From Vibrio rhodolitus (GTDB lineage Bacteria > Pseudomonadota > Gammaproteobacteria > Enterobacterales > Vibrionaceae), in contig NZ_QLYZ01000013.1 of NCBI RefSeq assembly GCF_003350325.1, forward strand, positions 1 to 64,000: 64,000 bases of DNA, given 5' to 3'. The notes under the pieces are model-generated. The model did not search any database. It worked only from the letters and a program-made list of their open reading frames with translations, and was not told the DNA's origin. A program made the translations under genes and the position numbers. Of the stretch, positions 17,556 through 27,325 are shown in pieces (within the stretch, counting starts at the first letter, position 1; every line of letters begins with the position of its first letter).

Positions 17556-20500
17556 CCAAGATGGTATTAAAGTGGTCAAAGTGGCTGTCTTTGTCTGTGT
17601 TAGGCTTAGTGTTGGCGCTGCTGCTAACACTGGGCTTTTTGCTGTTTACCCACACCGGGCTTGGCGTGGTGCTTTCTACTTCCGAGCGATTCGTTCCGCA
17701 GCTCCAAGTCGGTGAATATCAAGGGGCGATTTTCCCGCGTTTCACCTTAAAGCAAGTGCGCTATCAAGATGAACAATTGCATGTTGATACATCGATTGAC
17801 TCGCTCACATTGGCTGTTCGGGCGGCATGTCTAACGGAGCCTAGTCTGTGTGTTGATGAGGTGGCGCTACAAGGCGTTAAGTTTTCTTTAACTCAATTGC
17901 CGCAAGCGAGCGAAACCAGCGAGCCAGATAACAGTTCGACCGGTGCTATTACAACGCCAATCCCAATTCGCGTAAGCAAAGTTTTGTTCGAAGATATAGA
18001 TCTTGATGTACTGGGAAATCAAATCCAGTGGCGAGTTTTCGAGACAGGACTGCTGTTTCAAGGTAACCGCTTAAAGGTAGATAAAACCTTACTCTACGAT
18101 CCTTACATCAAACTCGCGCCCTCGACGAATGAGCCTGCGCCTCAAGACACCTCAAAGAACACTGAGCCGAGTGCGATTGTATTACCCGATGTTGAGCTGC
18201 CACTGGCCATCGAGTTGTCGCGGTTAGATGTGAATAAATTTAAACTCGATCAAGTTTCTCCGGTGATCGTTAAGCACTTAGGTTTATCGGCGATTGCAGC
18301 CGGCTATGATGTGACGGTTTCAACCTTAGAGTTGGATATGCCGGAGGTTACGGGCGAGCTCAAAGGCAAAGTGACATTAAAGCAAGGCTATCCGCTTAAG
18401 CTAGATGTTAAAGCCACGCTGGGTATCGATCCGGTTAAAGGTCAGCAGGTGGAATTAAGTGCGGATGGCAGTGTTGAGAAGTTAGCCTTACAAGCCAAAC
18501 TGCGCAAACTCATCACCGCAGATATCGAAGCGAATGTAGAGCCGTTAGATCCGGATGTGCCATTTGCCATCACAGTCGATCAATTGAAAGCGCAGTGGCC
18601 ATTGAGTGGTACGGCAGATTACCAAGCGGATGTTACGAGTTTTAGTGGCAAAGGATCGTTGCAAGGCTACAACGTCGAACTGCAAGGGCAAGCGAAAGGT
18701 CAGCAAATCCCAGATGTTGCGCTCGACTTGAAAGGTAAGGGCGATTTATCCCAGCTAACGTTGAGTTCGCTGGATATTAAGAGTTTAGGTGGCTCGGTAG
18801 TAGGGCAAGCGATGGTCAATTGGCAAGCTCCGCTTAATTGGTCTGCCGCTCTTACCCTCGACAATATTCAGCCCGGGCTGCAATGGCAACAAGCGGAAGG
18901 CAATATTAGCGGTAAGTTAAGCACTACTGGTAGCTTAACCAAGCAAGGTGGTTGGCAAGTCTCACTGCCGATGTTGGATATTGATGGTATTTTGCGTCAA
19001 TACCCACTCAATATTGTCGGTTCATTGGATGTCTCCGATCGTAAAGGCAAAGGCATTCTGTCATTGCAAACGCCCAAGTTAGTTTTATCACATGGTCCAA
19101 ATTCGATTGAAGCCAACGGCATGTTAGAACAGCAGTGGGATATGGATGTACGCCTGAATCTGCCTGAGTTAGCCAAATCGGTTCCGGAGTTAAAGGGCAG
19201 TGCCTTTGGCACGATTCAAATGAGCGGCAAGCTTGCCGAACCGAAAGTCGTGGCAGATCTAGCGGTGAATAAGATTGATTGGCGTGGTGAAGCGCAAGTG
19301 GAATCACTGCTGTTAACTGGTGATGTTGTGCCGTTACCCGCGCCGCACGGCAAGGCAACACTCGTCGTTAAAGGTGCCAATTACCAAGGCACTGAAATTG
19401 ATGATGTGACGTTGCAAGCAGCTGGGACAGAACAAGCCCATGAAGTCACGTTGGATATTAACTCTCAACTTTTAAAGGCGAGCCTAGCGCTGAGTGGCAA
19501 TCTTGTTATGCAGCCAGAGCTAAAATGGATAGGGCAGCTGCAGCGCGTGGATTTTCTCAGCGAGCAAGGTGAGTGGCGTCTTGAAGAGGCGACTCGCCTT
19601 GGCTTTGATATGGCAACGCAGCAGGCGTTTGTTGCCGCTCACTGTTGGCGTCAGGACAACTCCAATATTTGTTTAGACAAAGATATTGAAGTAGGTACTA
19701 GTGGTGAAGCTCAGCTATCGATTAACCAATTTAATTTTAAGCAGTTGGCGATGTTTGTGCCGCAAAAAACACAACTTGCAGGCTCTCTAGATGGATTGGT
19801 GTGGGCGAAATGGGCTCCAGGTAAAGCGCCAGAGCTTAAAGCCTCGATTAGCCTCCCCAAGGGCTCGGTGACGCAACGCTTAGAGCAACCGCTAGTGTTT
19901 GGTTGGGATAGTGTCAAACTCGATAGCACTATTGCTGATGGTAAGTTACAAGCGAATTGGTTATTTGATGTGACCGACAATGGTGACATCAGTGGTGAGA
20001 TGACCATTCCAGATATTCAAGCGCAAGATAAACAGATCGATGCTCGTTTAGCTCTGGGAACATTCAACCTCGATTTTCTCAATGTATTGGTTGGGGAATA
20101 CAGCCAGCTTAAATCCAATATTGAGACCGACTTGAAGATCTCTGGACCACTGCTACATCCACAGGTCAATGGTCAGTTTAAGATTGATGATATGTTGTTA
20201 CATGGCGACATTTCACCGATTGAAGTCGACTCTGGTGGATTAACCATTAATTTTAGTGGCTATCAAGCGGATTTGAATGCAGCACTACAAACTCCTGATG
20301 GAGAGTTGAAAGTGACGGGGGATGCGAATTGGCAAGATCTGCAAGATTGGCGCAGTCAAATGCGGGTATTTGCTGATGAGCTGAAGGTTGTAGTACCACC
20401 GATGGTGAAAGTAAAAGTGATGCCGGATATGACTATTTCAGCTTCACCGAAGCATGCCCGTATTGATGGTAAGATCGCCCTACCATGGGGACGAATTGTG

Positions 20501-21307
20501 ATTGATGAACTGCCACCAAGTGCGGTGAGTGTGTCAAAAGACCAAGTCATCGTTGATGCCAAGGGCAAGCCAATCAAAGAAGACACTGTAGTGCCGTTTG
20601 ATATTGAAACCAACATTAATATTAAGATTGGTGACGACTTTAAACTGTCTGCCTTTGGGCTTGAGGGCGGTCTAGTTGGTGAGTTAAATGTTACGCAGAA
20701 GAACAAAGGTCCGTTTATTGTCGGTGAAGTCAATGTGGAAGATGGTTCTTATAAATCGTTTGGGCAAGACTTGCTGATCACTGAAGGCAAGATCTTAATG
20801 AATGGCCCAGCGGATCAGCCATATGTGCAAATCACAGCGATCCGTAACCCGGATAATACTCAAGATGATGTGACTGCCGGGGTCAAAGTGACAGGACCTG
20901 CCGATGAGCCGCAGTTAACCATTTTCTCTGATCCTGCCATGCCGCAAGCTAATGCTCTTTCTTACCTGCTGCGCGGGCAAGATATTGATGGCGAATCGGG
21001 TGGTAATGCGATGACCACGACACTGATCGGTTTGAGCCTTGCCAAGAGTGGTAAAGTGGTTGGTGAGCTCGGTGAAGCGTTTGGCGTGCAAGATTTGCAA
21101 CTGGATACTGCAGGCTCTGGTGATGAGTCGCAAGTAACGGTCAGCGGCTATGTTCTGCCGGGGTTGCAAGTTAAATATGGGGTAGGGATTTTTGACTCAG
21201 TCGGGGAATTTACGGTGCGCTATCGCCTAATGAAAGATCTCTACTTAGAAGCGGTTTCGGGGCTAGATAGTGCCGTCGATCTGCTCTACCAATTTGAGTT
21301 TAATTAA
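17552..21307 (+). CDS. tamB: Translocation and assembly module subunit TamB
   Basis: The 1,251-residue AsmA-like protein has one N-terminal membrane helix (SLSVLGLVLALLLTLGFLLF, about residues 13-32) and a very long periplasmic beta-taco of repeated amphipathic strands. It ends in the conserved DUF490/TamB domain (about 900-1251), with VEDGSYKSFGQDLLITEGKI and a C-terminal beta-strand ending in LYQFEFN. TamB spans the periplasm and docks on TamA; AsmA-like proteins are implicated in phospholipid transport to the outer membrane. No frameshift is visible. Confidence 0.95.
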   Translation: MTKMVLKWSKWLSLSVLGLVLALLLTLGFLLFTHTGLGVVLSTSERFVPQLQVGEYQGAIFPRFTLKQVRYQDEQLHVDTSIDSLTLAVRAACLTEPSLCVDEVALQGVKFSLTQLPQASETSEPDNSSTGAITTPIPIRVSKVLFEDIDLDVLGNQIQWRVFETGLLFQGNRLKVDKTLLYDPYIKLAPSTNEPAPQDTSKNTEPSAIVLPDVELPLAIELSRLDVNKFKLDQVSPVIVKHLGLSAIAAGYDVTVSTLELDMPEVTGELKGKVTLKQGYPLKLDVKATLGIDPVKGQQVELSADGSVEKLALQAKLRKLITADIEANVEPLDPDVPFAITVDQLKAQWPLSGTADYQADVTSFSGKGSLQGYNVELQGQAKGQQIPDVALDLKGKGDLSQLTLSSLDIKSLGGSVVGQAMVNWQAPLNWSAALTLDNIQPGLQWQQAEGNISGKLSTTGSLTKQGGWQVSLPMLDIDGILRQYPLNIVGSLDVSDRKGKGILSLQTPKLVLSHGPNSIEANGMLEQQWDMDVRLNLPELAKSVPELKGSAFGTIQMSGKLAEPKVVADLAVNKIDWRGEAQVESLLLTGDVVPLPAPHGKATLVVKGANYQGTEIDDVTLQAAGTEQAHEVTLDINSQLLKASLALSGNLVMQPELKWIGQLQRVDFLSEQGEWRLEEATRLGFDMATQQAFVAAHCWRQDNSNICLDKDIEVGTSGEAQLSINQFNFKQLAMFVPQKTQLAGSLDGLVWAKWAPGKAPELKASISLPKGSVTQRLEQPLVFGWDSVKLDSTIADGKLQANWLFDVTDNGDISGEMTIPDIQAQDKQIDARLALGTFNLDFLNVLVGEYSQLKSNIETDLKISGPLLHPQVNGQFKIDDMLLHGDISPIEVDSGGLTINFSGYQADLNAALQTPDGELKVTGDANWQDLQDWRSQMRVFADELKVVVPPMVKVKVMPDMTISASPKHARIDGKIALPWGRIVIDELPPSAVSVSKDQVIVDAKGKPIKEDTVVPFDIETNINIKIGDDFKLSAFGLEGGLVGELNVTQKNKGPFIVGEVNVEDGSYKSFGQDLLITEGKILMNGPADQPYVQITAIRNPDNTQDDVTAGVKVTGPADEPQLTIFSDPAMPQANALSYLLRGQDIDGESGGNAMTTTLIGLSLAKSGKVVGELGEAFGVQDLQLDTAGSGDESQVTVSGYVLPGLQVKYGVGIFDSVGEFTVRYRLMKDLYLEAVSGLDSAVDLLYQFEFN

Positions 21308-21322
21308 GTAAGGGGAACACTG

Positions 21323-21670
21323 ATGCAGCAGTTGGTTTTTGTTTATGGCACCTTGCGTCAAGGAGAGAGCAATCATCATTACCTCGCTGGAGCCGAGTTC
21401 CTCGGCTTATACGAGACGCCGCCTGAGTATGCCCTCTATGATCTTGGCGCCTATCCAGCCGTAATAAGTGGGCACCAAGTGATTTTTGGCGAAGTTTATT
21501 TGATTGATGATCAAATTCTCACAGGGTTGGACGCGCTAGAAGATGTGCCAGTCGAGTACCGCCGCGAGCAAATCGCCACTTCGTTTGGCGATGCTTGGAT
21601 CTATCTTTATCAAGATGCCGCCAAGCTCGACTTACTGATCTCCTCCGGAGATTGGTGTCAGCGTCTATAA
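21323..21670 (+). CDS. ytfP: YtfP-type gamma-glutamylcyclotransferase fold protein
   Basis: The 115-residue protein carries the GGCT-fold signature FVYGTLRQGESNHHYL at residues 5-20, and the acidic catalytic residue expected in this fold is in LDALEDVP. Such enzymes convert gamma-glutamyl compounds to 5-oxoproline, but the substrate of bacterial YtfP is not established. It begins 15 bases after tamB with a GGGGAA ribosome binding site, forming the conserved tamA-tamB-ytfP operon. Confidence 0.92.
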   Translation: MQQLVFVYGTLRQGESNHHYLAGAEFLGLYETPPEYALYDLGAYPAVISGHQVIFGEVYLIDDQILTGLDALEDVPVEYRREQIATSFGDAWIYLYQDAAKLDLLISSGDWCQRL

Positions 21671-21702
21671 TCAAAAGGTGATTTTGGTTAAGGAGAGAGT
21701 CG

Positions 21703-22050
21703 ATGAGTTGGAAAGCGTTAGGGTTATCATTATTGCTTGTTGGGTGTTCTTCACAGATCGAACCTATGTTGTCTGATGACCCAACGGTTTGGCAATCTTA
21801 TGGGCAAGAAAGAGCCATGGGTGGTTACATTGTCCAATCGGAGAAAAAACTCGCAGCTTTTTCGCTTTCCGGCGAAGTGTCTGCTGAGCAGTACCAAGCC
21901 TATTTGTCTGGTTATGAAGTGGGTAAAGCGGCTTACTGTGAACAAGATGCCAGAATGTTAGCGCGCACAGGCAAGCCATATCGTGGCATTTGTGACGATA
22001 TCAAACCGTTTTTCCGCGAGGATTACTGGAATTATCAGCAAAACCTTTAA
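21703..22050 (+). CDS. DUF2799 family lipoprotein
   Basis: The 115-residue protein starts MSWKALGLSLLLVGCSS, in which LVGC is a lipobox, so Cys15 should be lipidated. Ser after the Cys favours outer-membrane localisation by the Lol pathway. The rest is hydrophilic and contains YLSGYEVGKAAYCEQDA and RGICDDIKPFFREDY. The GYEVG..YC pattern matches DUF2799 lipoproteins of Vibrio and enterobacteria; the function is unknown. It follows ytfP after 32 bases, with AAGGAGAG before the ATG, and is probably the last gene of the tam operon, closed by the terminator at 22067. Confidence 0.83.
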   Translation: MSWKALGLSLLLVGCSSQIEPMLSDDPTVWQSYGQERAMGGYIVQSEKKLAAFSLSGEVSAEQYQAYLSGYEVGKAAYCEQDARMLARTGKPYRGICDDIKPFFREDYWNYQQNL

Positions 22051-22066
22051 TCATCTGCTAAACAAT

Positions 22067-22090
22067 AAAAGCCAGCAAACGCTGGCTTTT
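22067..22090. terminator. Bidirectional terminator between the tam operon and ppa
   Basis: GCCAGC (22071-22076) pairs with GCTGGC (22081-22086) around AAAC, with AAAA before and TTTT after, so the stem works from both strands. Confidence 0.88.
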
Positions 22091-22109
22091 TCGATCTTAG
22101 CTAACGCGA

Positions 22110-22637
22110 TTATTTTTGCGTGCGTTGGTAAGATTCTAAGATCTCTTGGCGCGCAGCTTCTGCGTCTGCCCAACCATCTACTTTAACCCATTTACCTGCT
22201 TCAAGCTCTTTGTAACGCTCGAAGAAGTGGGTGATTTGTGCTTTGAGTAGTTCAGGCAGGTCGTCGACATCTTGAATATGGTCGTACTCTTTAGACAGTT
22301 TAGTATGCGGAACAGCAACGACCTTAGCGTCTTCCCCTGATTCATCGGTCATTTTCAATACGCCAACTGGGCGACAGCGAATCACAGAGCCTGGGATAAG
22401 TGGAAATGGGGTTGGGACTAAAACATCAACCGGGTCGCCATCAAGCGACAGGGTATTATTCACATAACCATAGTTACATGGGTAGAACATTGGAGCAGAC
22501 ATAAAACGGTCGACAAATACCGCCCCTGAGTCTTTATCTACTTCATATTTAATCGGGTCAGCATTGGCTGGGATTTCAATCACTACATACAGATCATCGG
22601 GCAAAGATTTACCTGCAGGTACGTCATTCAAGCTCAT
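22110..22637 (-). CDS. ppa: Inorganic pyrophosphatase
   Basis: The 175-residue family I enzyme hydrolyses pyrophosphate and pulls biosynthetic reactions forward. The signature [10 protein letters not shown] holds the Mg-binding aspartates, and [33 protein letters not shown] and [16 protein letters not shown] are conserved. Length agrees with E. coli (176). It stands alone on the minus strand, convergent with the tam operon and separated from fbp by 122 bases and a terminator. Confidence 0.97.
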   Translation of the reverse strand: MSLNDVPAGKSLPDDLYVVIEIPANADPIKYEVDKDSGAVFVDRFMSAPMFYPCNYGYVNNTLSLDGDPVDVLVPTPFPLIPGSVIRCRPVGVLKMTDESGEDAKVVAVPHTKLSKEYDHIQDVDDLPELLKAQITHFFERYKELEAGKWVKVDGWADAEAARQEILESYQRTQK

Positions 22638-22721
22638 GTATTATATCCTTATGCTTACTTGGTCAAAAATGCGTCTATTACCTTAAAGCGAAATGCGCGC
22701 TAATGTAAATAAATGGTTATG

Positions 22722-22745
22722 AAAAAAGCGCCCTAAGGCGCTTTT
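22722..22745 (-). terminator. Terminator of fbp (works in both directions)
   Basis: AAAGCGCC (22725-22732) pairs with GGCGCTTT (22737-22744) around CTAA, with further A and T residues outside. It lies just beyond the fbp stop codon. Confidence 0.88.
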
Positions 22746-22759
22746 ATTCTGCTTACGAG

Positions 22760-24095
<1,336 letters not shown>

Positions 24096-25448
24096 ATGCA
24101 TATTCATATCTTGGGGATCTGCGGCACCTTTATGGGTGGTGCGGCAATGTTGGCGCGCCAGTTAGGCCATAAAGTGACGGGAAGCGATGCCAATGTTTAC
24201 CCACCAATGAGCACAATGCTTGAATCTCAAGGTATTGAAATTATAGAAGGTTTTGACCCTTCGCAATTAAACCCTGCGCCAGATTTGGTGGTGATTGGTA
24301 ACGCCATGAGTCGTGGTAATCCATGTGTTGAATATGTACTAAATAACAATCTGCGTTACACCTCGGGACCGCAATGGTTGCAAGAGTTTCTGTTACATGA
24401 CCGCTGGGTATTAGCGGTGTCAGGTACCCATGGCAAAACCACCACTTCGAGCATGTTGGCTTGGGTATTGGAAGAGTGTGGTTATCAACCTGGTTTCCTT
24501 GTTGGCGGTGTATTGGGCAACTTTGGCATTTCGGCGCGATTGGGCGAAAGTATGTTTTTTGTCGTCGAAGCCGACGAATATGACAGTGCTTTTTTTGATA
24601 AGCGTTCAAAGTTTGTGCACTACCACCCGCGCACGTTAGTGATGAATAACCTTGAATTTGATCATGCGGATATCTTTGATGATCTGGAGGCGATCCAGCG
24701 TCAATTCCACCATTTAGTGCGCACCGTGCCAGGAAATGGTCGTATTCTCGCTCCGCGCAAAGATGCTGCAATTGCTAATGTGCTGGAGCGTGGGTGCTGG
24801 AGTGAAACCGAATTTACCGGTGAAAGCGGCGAGTGGCATGCGGAGAAAGTCATTAAAGATGGTTCAGAATTCCGTGTTTATCTTAAACAGCAGCATGTTG
24901 GGACGGTGAAATGGGATTTAGTCGGCGACCACAACGTTGATAATGCTCTGATGGCGATTGCTGCGGCGCGTCATGTTGGCGTTACGCCTGATCTGGCTTG
25001 TGAAGCGTTGGGTAAATTTATCAATACCAAGCGTCGTCTAGAGCTTAAAGGCGAGGTCAACGGCATCAAAGTGTATGACGACTTTGCCCATCACCCAACA
25101 GCGATTGAACTGACCAGTGGTGGTTTGCGTAACAAGGTCGGCACAGACAAAATCATCGCTGTGCTTGAACCACGCTCTGCGACGATGAAGCGTGGGGTAC
25201 ATAAAGAAACCTTAGCCGCCTCACTACATCATGCCGATGAAGTGTATCTCTATCAGCCACAAGGCATTGAATGGTCGGTGCAAGATATTGCTAAGCAATG
25301 TTCACAACCGGCATTTAGCAGTGCGGATATTGATCAATTAGTGATGCAGATCGCGGCAAGCGCGAAACCGGGTGATCATATTTTGGTGATGAGTAACGGT
25401 GGCTTTGAAGGTATTCACGCTAAGCTTTTGGCTAAACTTGCGGAATAA
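24096..25448 (+). CDS. mpl: UDP-N-acetylmuramate:tripeptide ligase (peptidoglycan recycling)
   Basis: The 450-residue Mur ligase attaches the recycled tripeptide L-Ala-gamma-D-Glu-meso-DAP to UDP-MurNAc. The N-terminus MHIHILGICGTFMGGAAMLA is the nucleotide-sugar Rossmann loop, GTHGKTTTSSML (about residue 110) is the ATP loop, and DFAHHPTAI begins the C-terminal domain. FMGG instead of the MurC SGxA loop and the overall length separate it from MurC. ubiX follows after only six bases, suggesting cotranscription. Confidence 0.95.
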   Translation: MHIHILGICGTFMGGAAMLARQLGHKVTGSDANVYPPMSTMLESQGIEIIEGFDPSQLNPAPDLVVIGNAMSRGNPCVEYVLNNNLRYTSGPQWLQEFLLHDRWVLAVSGTHGKTTTSSMLAWVLEECGYQPGFLVGGVLGNFGISARLGESMFFVVEADEYDSAFFDKRSKFVHYHPRTLVMNNLEFDHADIFDDLEAIQRQFHHLVRTVPGNGRILAPRKDAAIANVLERGCWSETEFTGESGEWHAEKVIKDGSEFRVYLKQQHVGTVKWDLVGDHNVDNALMAIAAARHVGVTPDLACEALGKFINTKRRLELKGEVNGIKVYDDFAHHPTAIELTSGGLRNKVGTDKIIAVLEPRSATMKRGVHKETLAASLHHADEVYLYQPQGIEWSVQDIAKQCSQPAFSSADIDQLVMQIAASAKPGDHILVMSNGGFEGIHAKLLAKLAE

Positions 25449-25454
25449 CAGTTA

Positions 25455-26081
25455 ATGACTAAGCAAAACAGCAAAGCAATTACCCTCGCTTTTACTGGCG
25501 CTTCAGGCGCACCCTATGGGTTGCGTCTGCTTGAGTGCTTACTCGCGGCGGATTATCAGGTTTATCTGCTGATCTCATCGGCGGCACGTGTGGTGCTAGC
25601 CACAGAGCATGGTTTAAAACTACCCAGTGGTCCTGATGCGGCCAAACAAGCTTTGGTTGAACATCTCAATTGCGACCCAGAAAAATTGGTGGTGTGCGGC
25701 AAGGATGATTGGTTCTCGCCTGTCGCGTCAGGTTCTGCCGCACCTAAACAAATGGTGGTGTGTCCATGCTCTGCTGGCAGCGTGGCAGCTATTGCTCATG
25801 GTATGTCAGATAATTTGATTGAGCGTGCAGCTGATGTGGTGATGAAAGAGCGTGGTCAACTGCTGTTGGTGGTGCGTGAAACGCCTTTTTCTACCTTACA
25901 TTTAGAAAATATGCATAAGCTATCGCAAATGGGGGTGACGATTATGCCAGCGGCGCCAGGTTTTTATCATCAACCAAAAAACATTGAAGATTTAGTCGAT
26001 TTTATGGTGGCGAGAATTTTAGATCATTTAGGTGTTGAGCAAGGTCTCGTGCCACGTTGGGGTTATGATCAACGCAGCTAG
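25455..26081 (+). CDS. ubiX: Flavin prenyltransferase UbiX
   Basis: The 208-residue flavoprotein makes prenylated FMN, the cofactor that UbiD uses to decarboxylate 3-octaprenyl-4-hydroxybenzoate in ubiquinone synthesis. [16 protein letters not shown] is the FMN-binding N-terminus, and [26 protein letters not shown] and [13 protein letters not shown] are diagnostic. It follows mpl after six bases without a clear ribosome binding site, so it is likely translated by coupling. Confidence 0.95.
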   Translation: MTKQNSKAITLAFTGASGAPYGLRLLECLLAADYQVYLLISSAARVVLATEHGLKLPSGPDAAKQALVEHLNCDPEKLVVCGKDDWFSPVASGSAAPKQMVVCPCSAGSVAAIAHGMSDNLIERAADVVMKERGQLLLVVRETPFSTLHLENMHKLSQMGVTIMPAAPGFYHQPKNIEDLVDFMVARILDHLGVEQGLVPRWGYDQRS

Positions 26082-26155
26082 TTGCCATCCGGTTACATTT
26101 GTGTCGGTAATTGGTTGTAGCCATTAACAAACGGAATGATTACAATCCATCCGAA

Positions 26156-26249
26156 ACTCATCGGGGAGCAAAGTGCTGGGCACTGGCTGAGATCGACGCT
26201 TGTCGGGACCCGTGACCTGAACCAGATAATGCTGGCGTAGGAATTGAGT
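26156..26249 (+). ncRNA. TPP riboswitch (THI element)
   Basis: ACTCA (26156-26160) pairs with TGAGT (26245-26249) to close P1. Inside are GGGGAG, CTGAGATCG, GGACCCGTGACCTGAACCAG and ATAATGCTGGCGTAGGAA, the conserved THI-box segments in the correct order. It lies 75 bases upstream of thiB, whose operon imports thiamine. Binding of thiamine pyrophosphate is expected to lower expression. Confidence 0.95.
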
Positions 26250-26299
26250 CAGGATAATTGATGATTATGGATAATTAAGCCTCGACTTCAAACCTGTGC

Positions 26300-26319
26300 C
26301 GCTCAACCTTTGGAGAGCG
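26300..26319 (+). promoter_or_regulatory. Possible ribosome-binding-site sequestering hairpin before thiB
   Basis: CGCTC (26300-26304) can pair with GAGCG (26315-26319), enclosing most of the GGAG Shine-Dalgarno (26312-26315) of thiB. No T-tract terminator lies between riboswitch and gene, which favours control of translation initiation. The fold was drawn by eye. Confidence 0.5.
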
Positions 26320-26323
26320 AACA

Positions 26324-27316
26324 GTGAAAACCACTCTAACAGCCCTAGCTGTGGCTTGTGCTTCTTTTTCGGCGATTGCCGCAGATAATACACTGACTAT
26401 CTACACCTATGACTCTTTTGCTGCCGATTGGGGACCAGCTCCGGCAGTTAAAAAAGCCTTTGAAGCGCAATGTGATGGCTGTGAAGTTAACTTTGTTGCT
26501 TTAGATGATGGTGTCTCAATTCTTAACCGTTTGCGTTTGGAAAACGGTAACAGCAAAGCGGATATCGTATTAGGTTTGGACAACAACCTAATGGCAGAAG
26601 CAAAGAAAACTGGCTTTTTGGCTGAGCACTCGGTGGATACCTCAAGCGTCATCATTCCAGGTGGTTGGCAAGATAAAACCTTTGTCCCTTATGACTTTAG
26701 CTACTTCGCTTTTGTTTACAACACCGAGAAACTGACCAATCCACCGACCAGCCTGAAAGAGTTGGTTGAGCAGCGTGACGATCTAAAAGTTATCTACCAA
26801 GATCCGCGTACCTCGACACCGGGACAAGGCTTTATGTTGTGGATGAAGTCAGTCTATGGTGATGATGTTGCTGCGGCGTGGCAGAAAGTCGCGAAGAAAA
26901 CGGTAACCGTAACCAAAGGTTGGTCAGAAGCGTATTCTATGTTCCTTGAGGGTGAGGCTGACATGGTGTTGTCATACACAACTTCACCGGCCTATCACAT
27001 TATTGCCGAGCAAGATAAGCGCTTTGCTGCGGCTAACTTCTCTGAAGGTCATTACACCCAAGTTGAAGTGGCAGCGAAAGTTAAAGGTTCGCAAAACCCA
27101 GAGCTAGCCGAGCAATTTATGCAGTTTATTCTGAGCGAAGGGTTCCAATCGGCAATGCCAACTGGCAACTGGATGTACCCAGTGACTGACATCAAGTTGC
27201 CGCAAGGGTATGAAGCTTTGACCGTGCCAGCTAAGGCGCTCAGCTTTACTTCTGATGAAGTCGCTGCGCAGCGTAAGGCTTGGATTCGCGAATGGCAAAG
27301 TGCATTGACTCGATAG
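26324..27316 (+). CDS. thiB: Thiamine/TPP ABC transporter, periplasmic binding protein
   Basis: The 330-residue protein starts at GTG (MKTTLTALAVACASFSAIAA, a signal peptide) behind GGAGAG. The mature part begins NTLTIYTYDSFAADWGPAPAVKKAFE, the ThiB/TbpA N-terminus, and contains GWSEAYSMFLEGEADMVLSYTTSPAYH, which forms the ligand cleft. It captures thiamine, TMP and TPP and delivers them to ThiP-ThiQ, encoded directly downstream. The upstream riboswitch confirms the substrate class. Confidence 0.95.
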   Translation: MKTTLTALAVACASFSAIAADNTLTIYTYDSFAADWGPAPAVKKAFEAQCDGCEVNFVALDDGVSILNRLRLENGNSKADIVLGLDNNLMAEAKKTGFLAEHSVDTSSVIIPGGWQDKTFVPYDFSYFAFVYNTEKLTNPPTSLKELVEQRDDLKVIYQDPRTSTPGQGFMLWMKSVYGDDVAAAWQKVAKKTVTVTKGWSEAYSMFLEGEADMVLSYTTSPAYHIIAEQDKRFAAANFSEGHYTQVEVAAKVKGSQNPELAEQFMQFILSEGFQSAMPTGNWMYPVTDIKLPQGYEALTVPAKALSFTSDEVAAQRKAWIREWQSALTR

Positions 27317-27325
27317 GATGCTTGT

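Noticed and set aside
24241-24771. Antisense frame of 176 codons in mpl
   Set aside because: It lies wholly inside a conserved gene and shows no family features.
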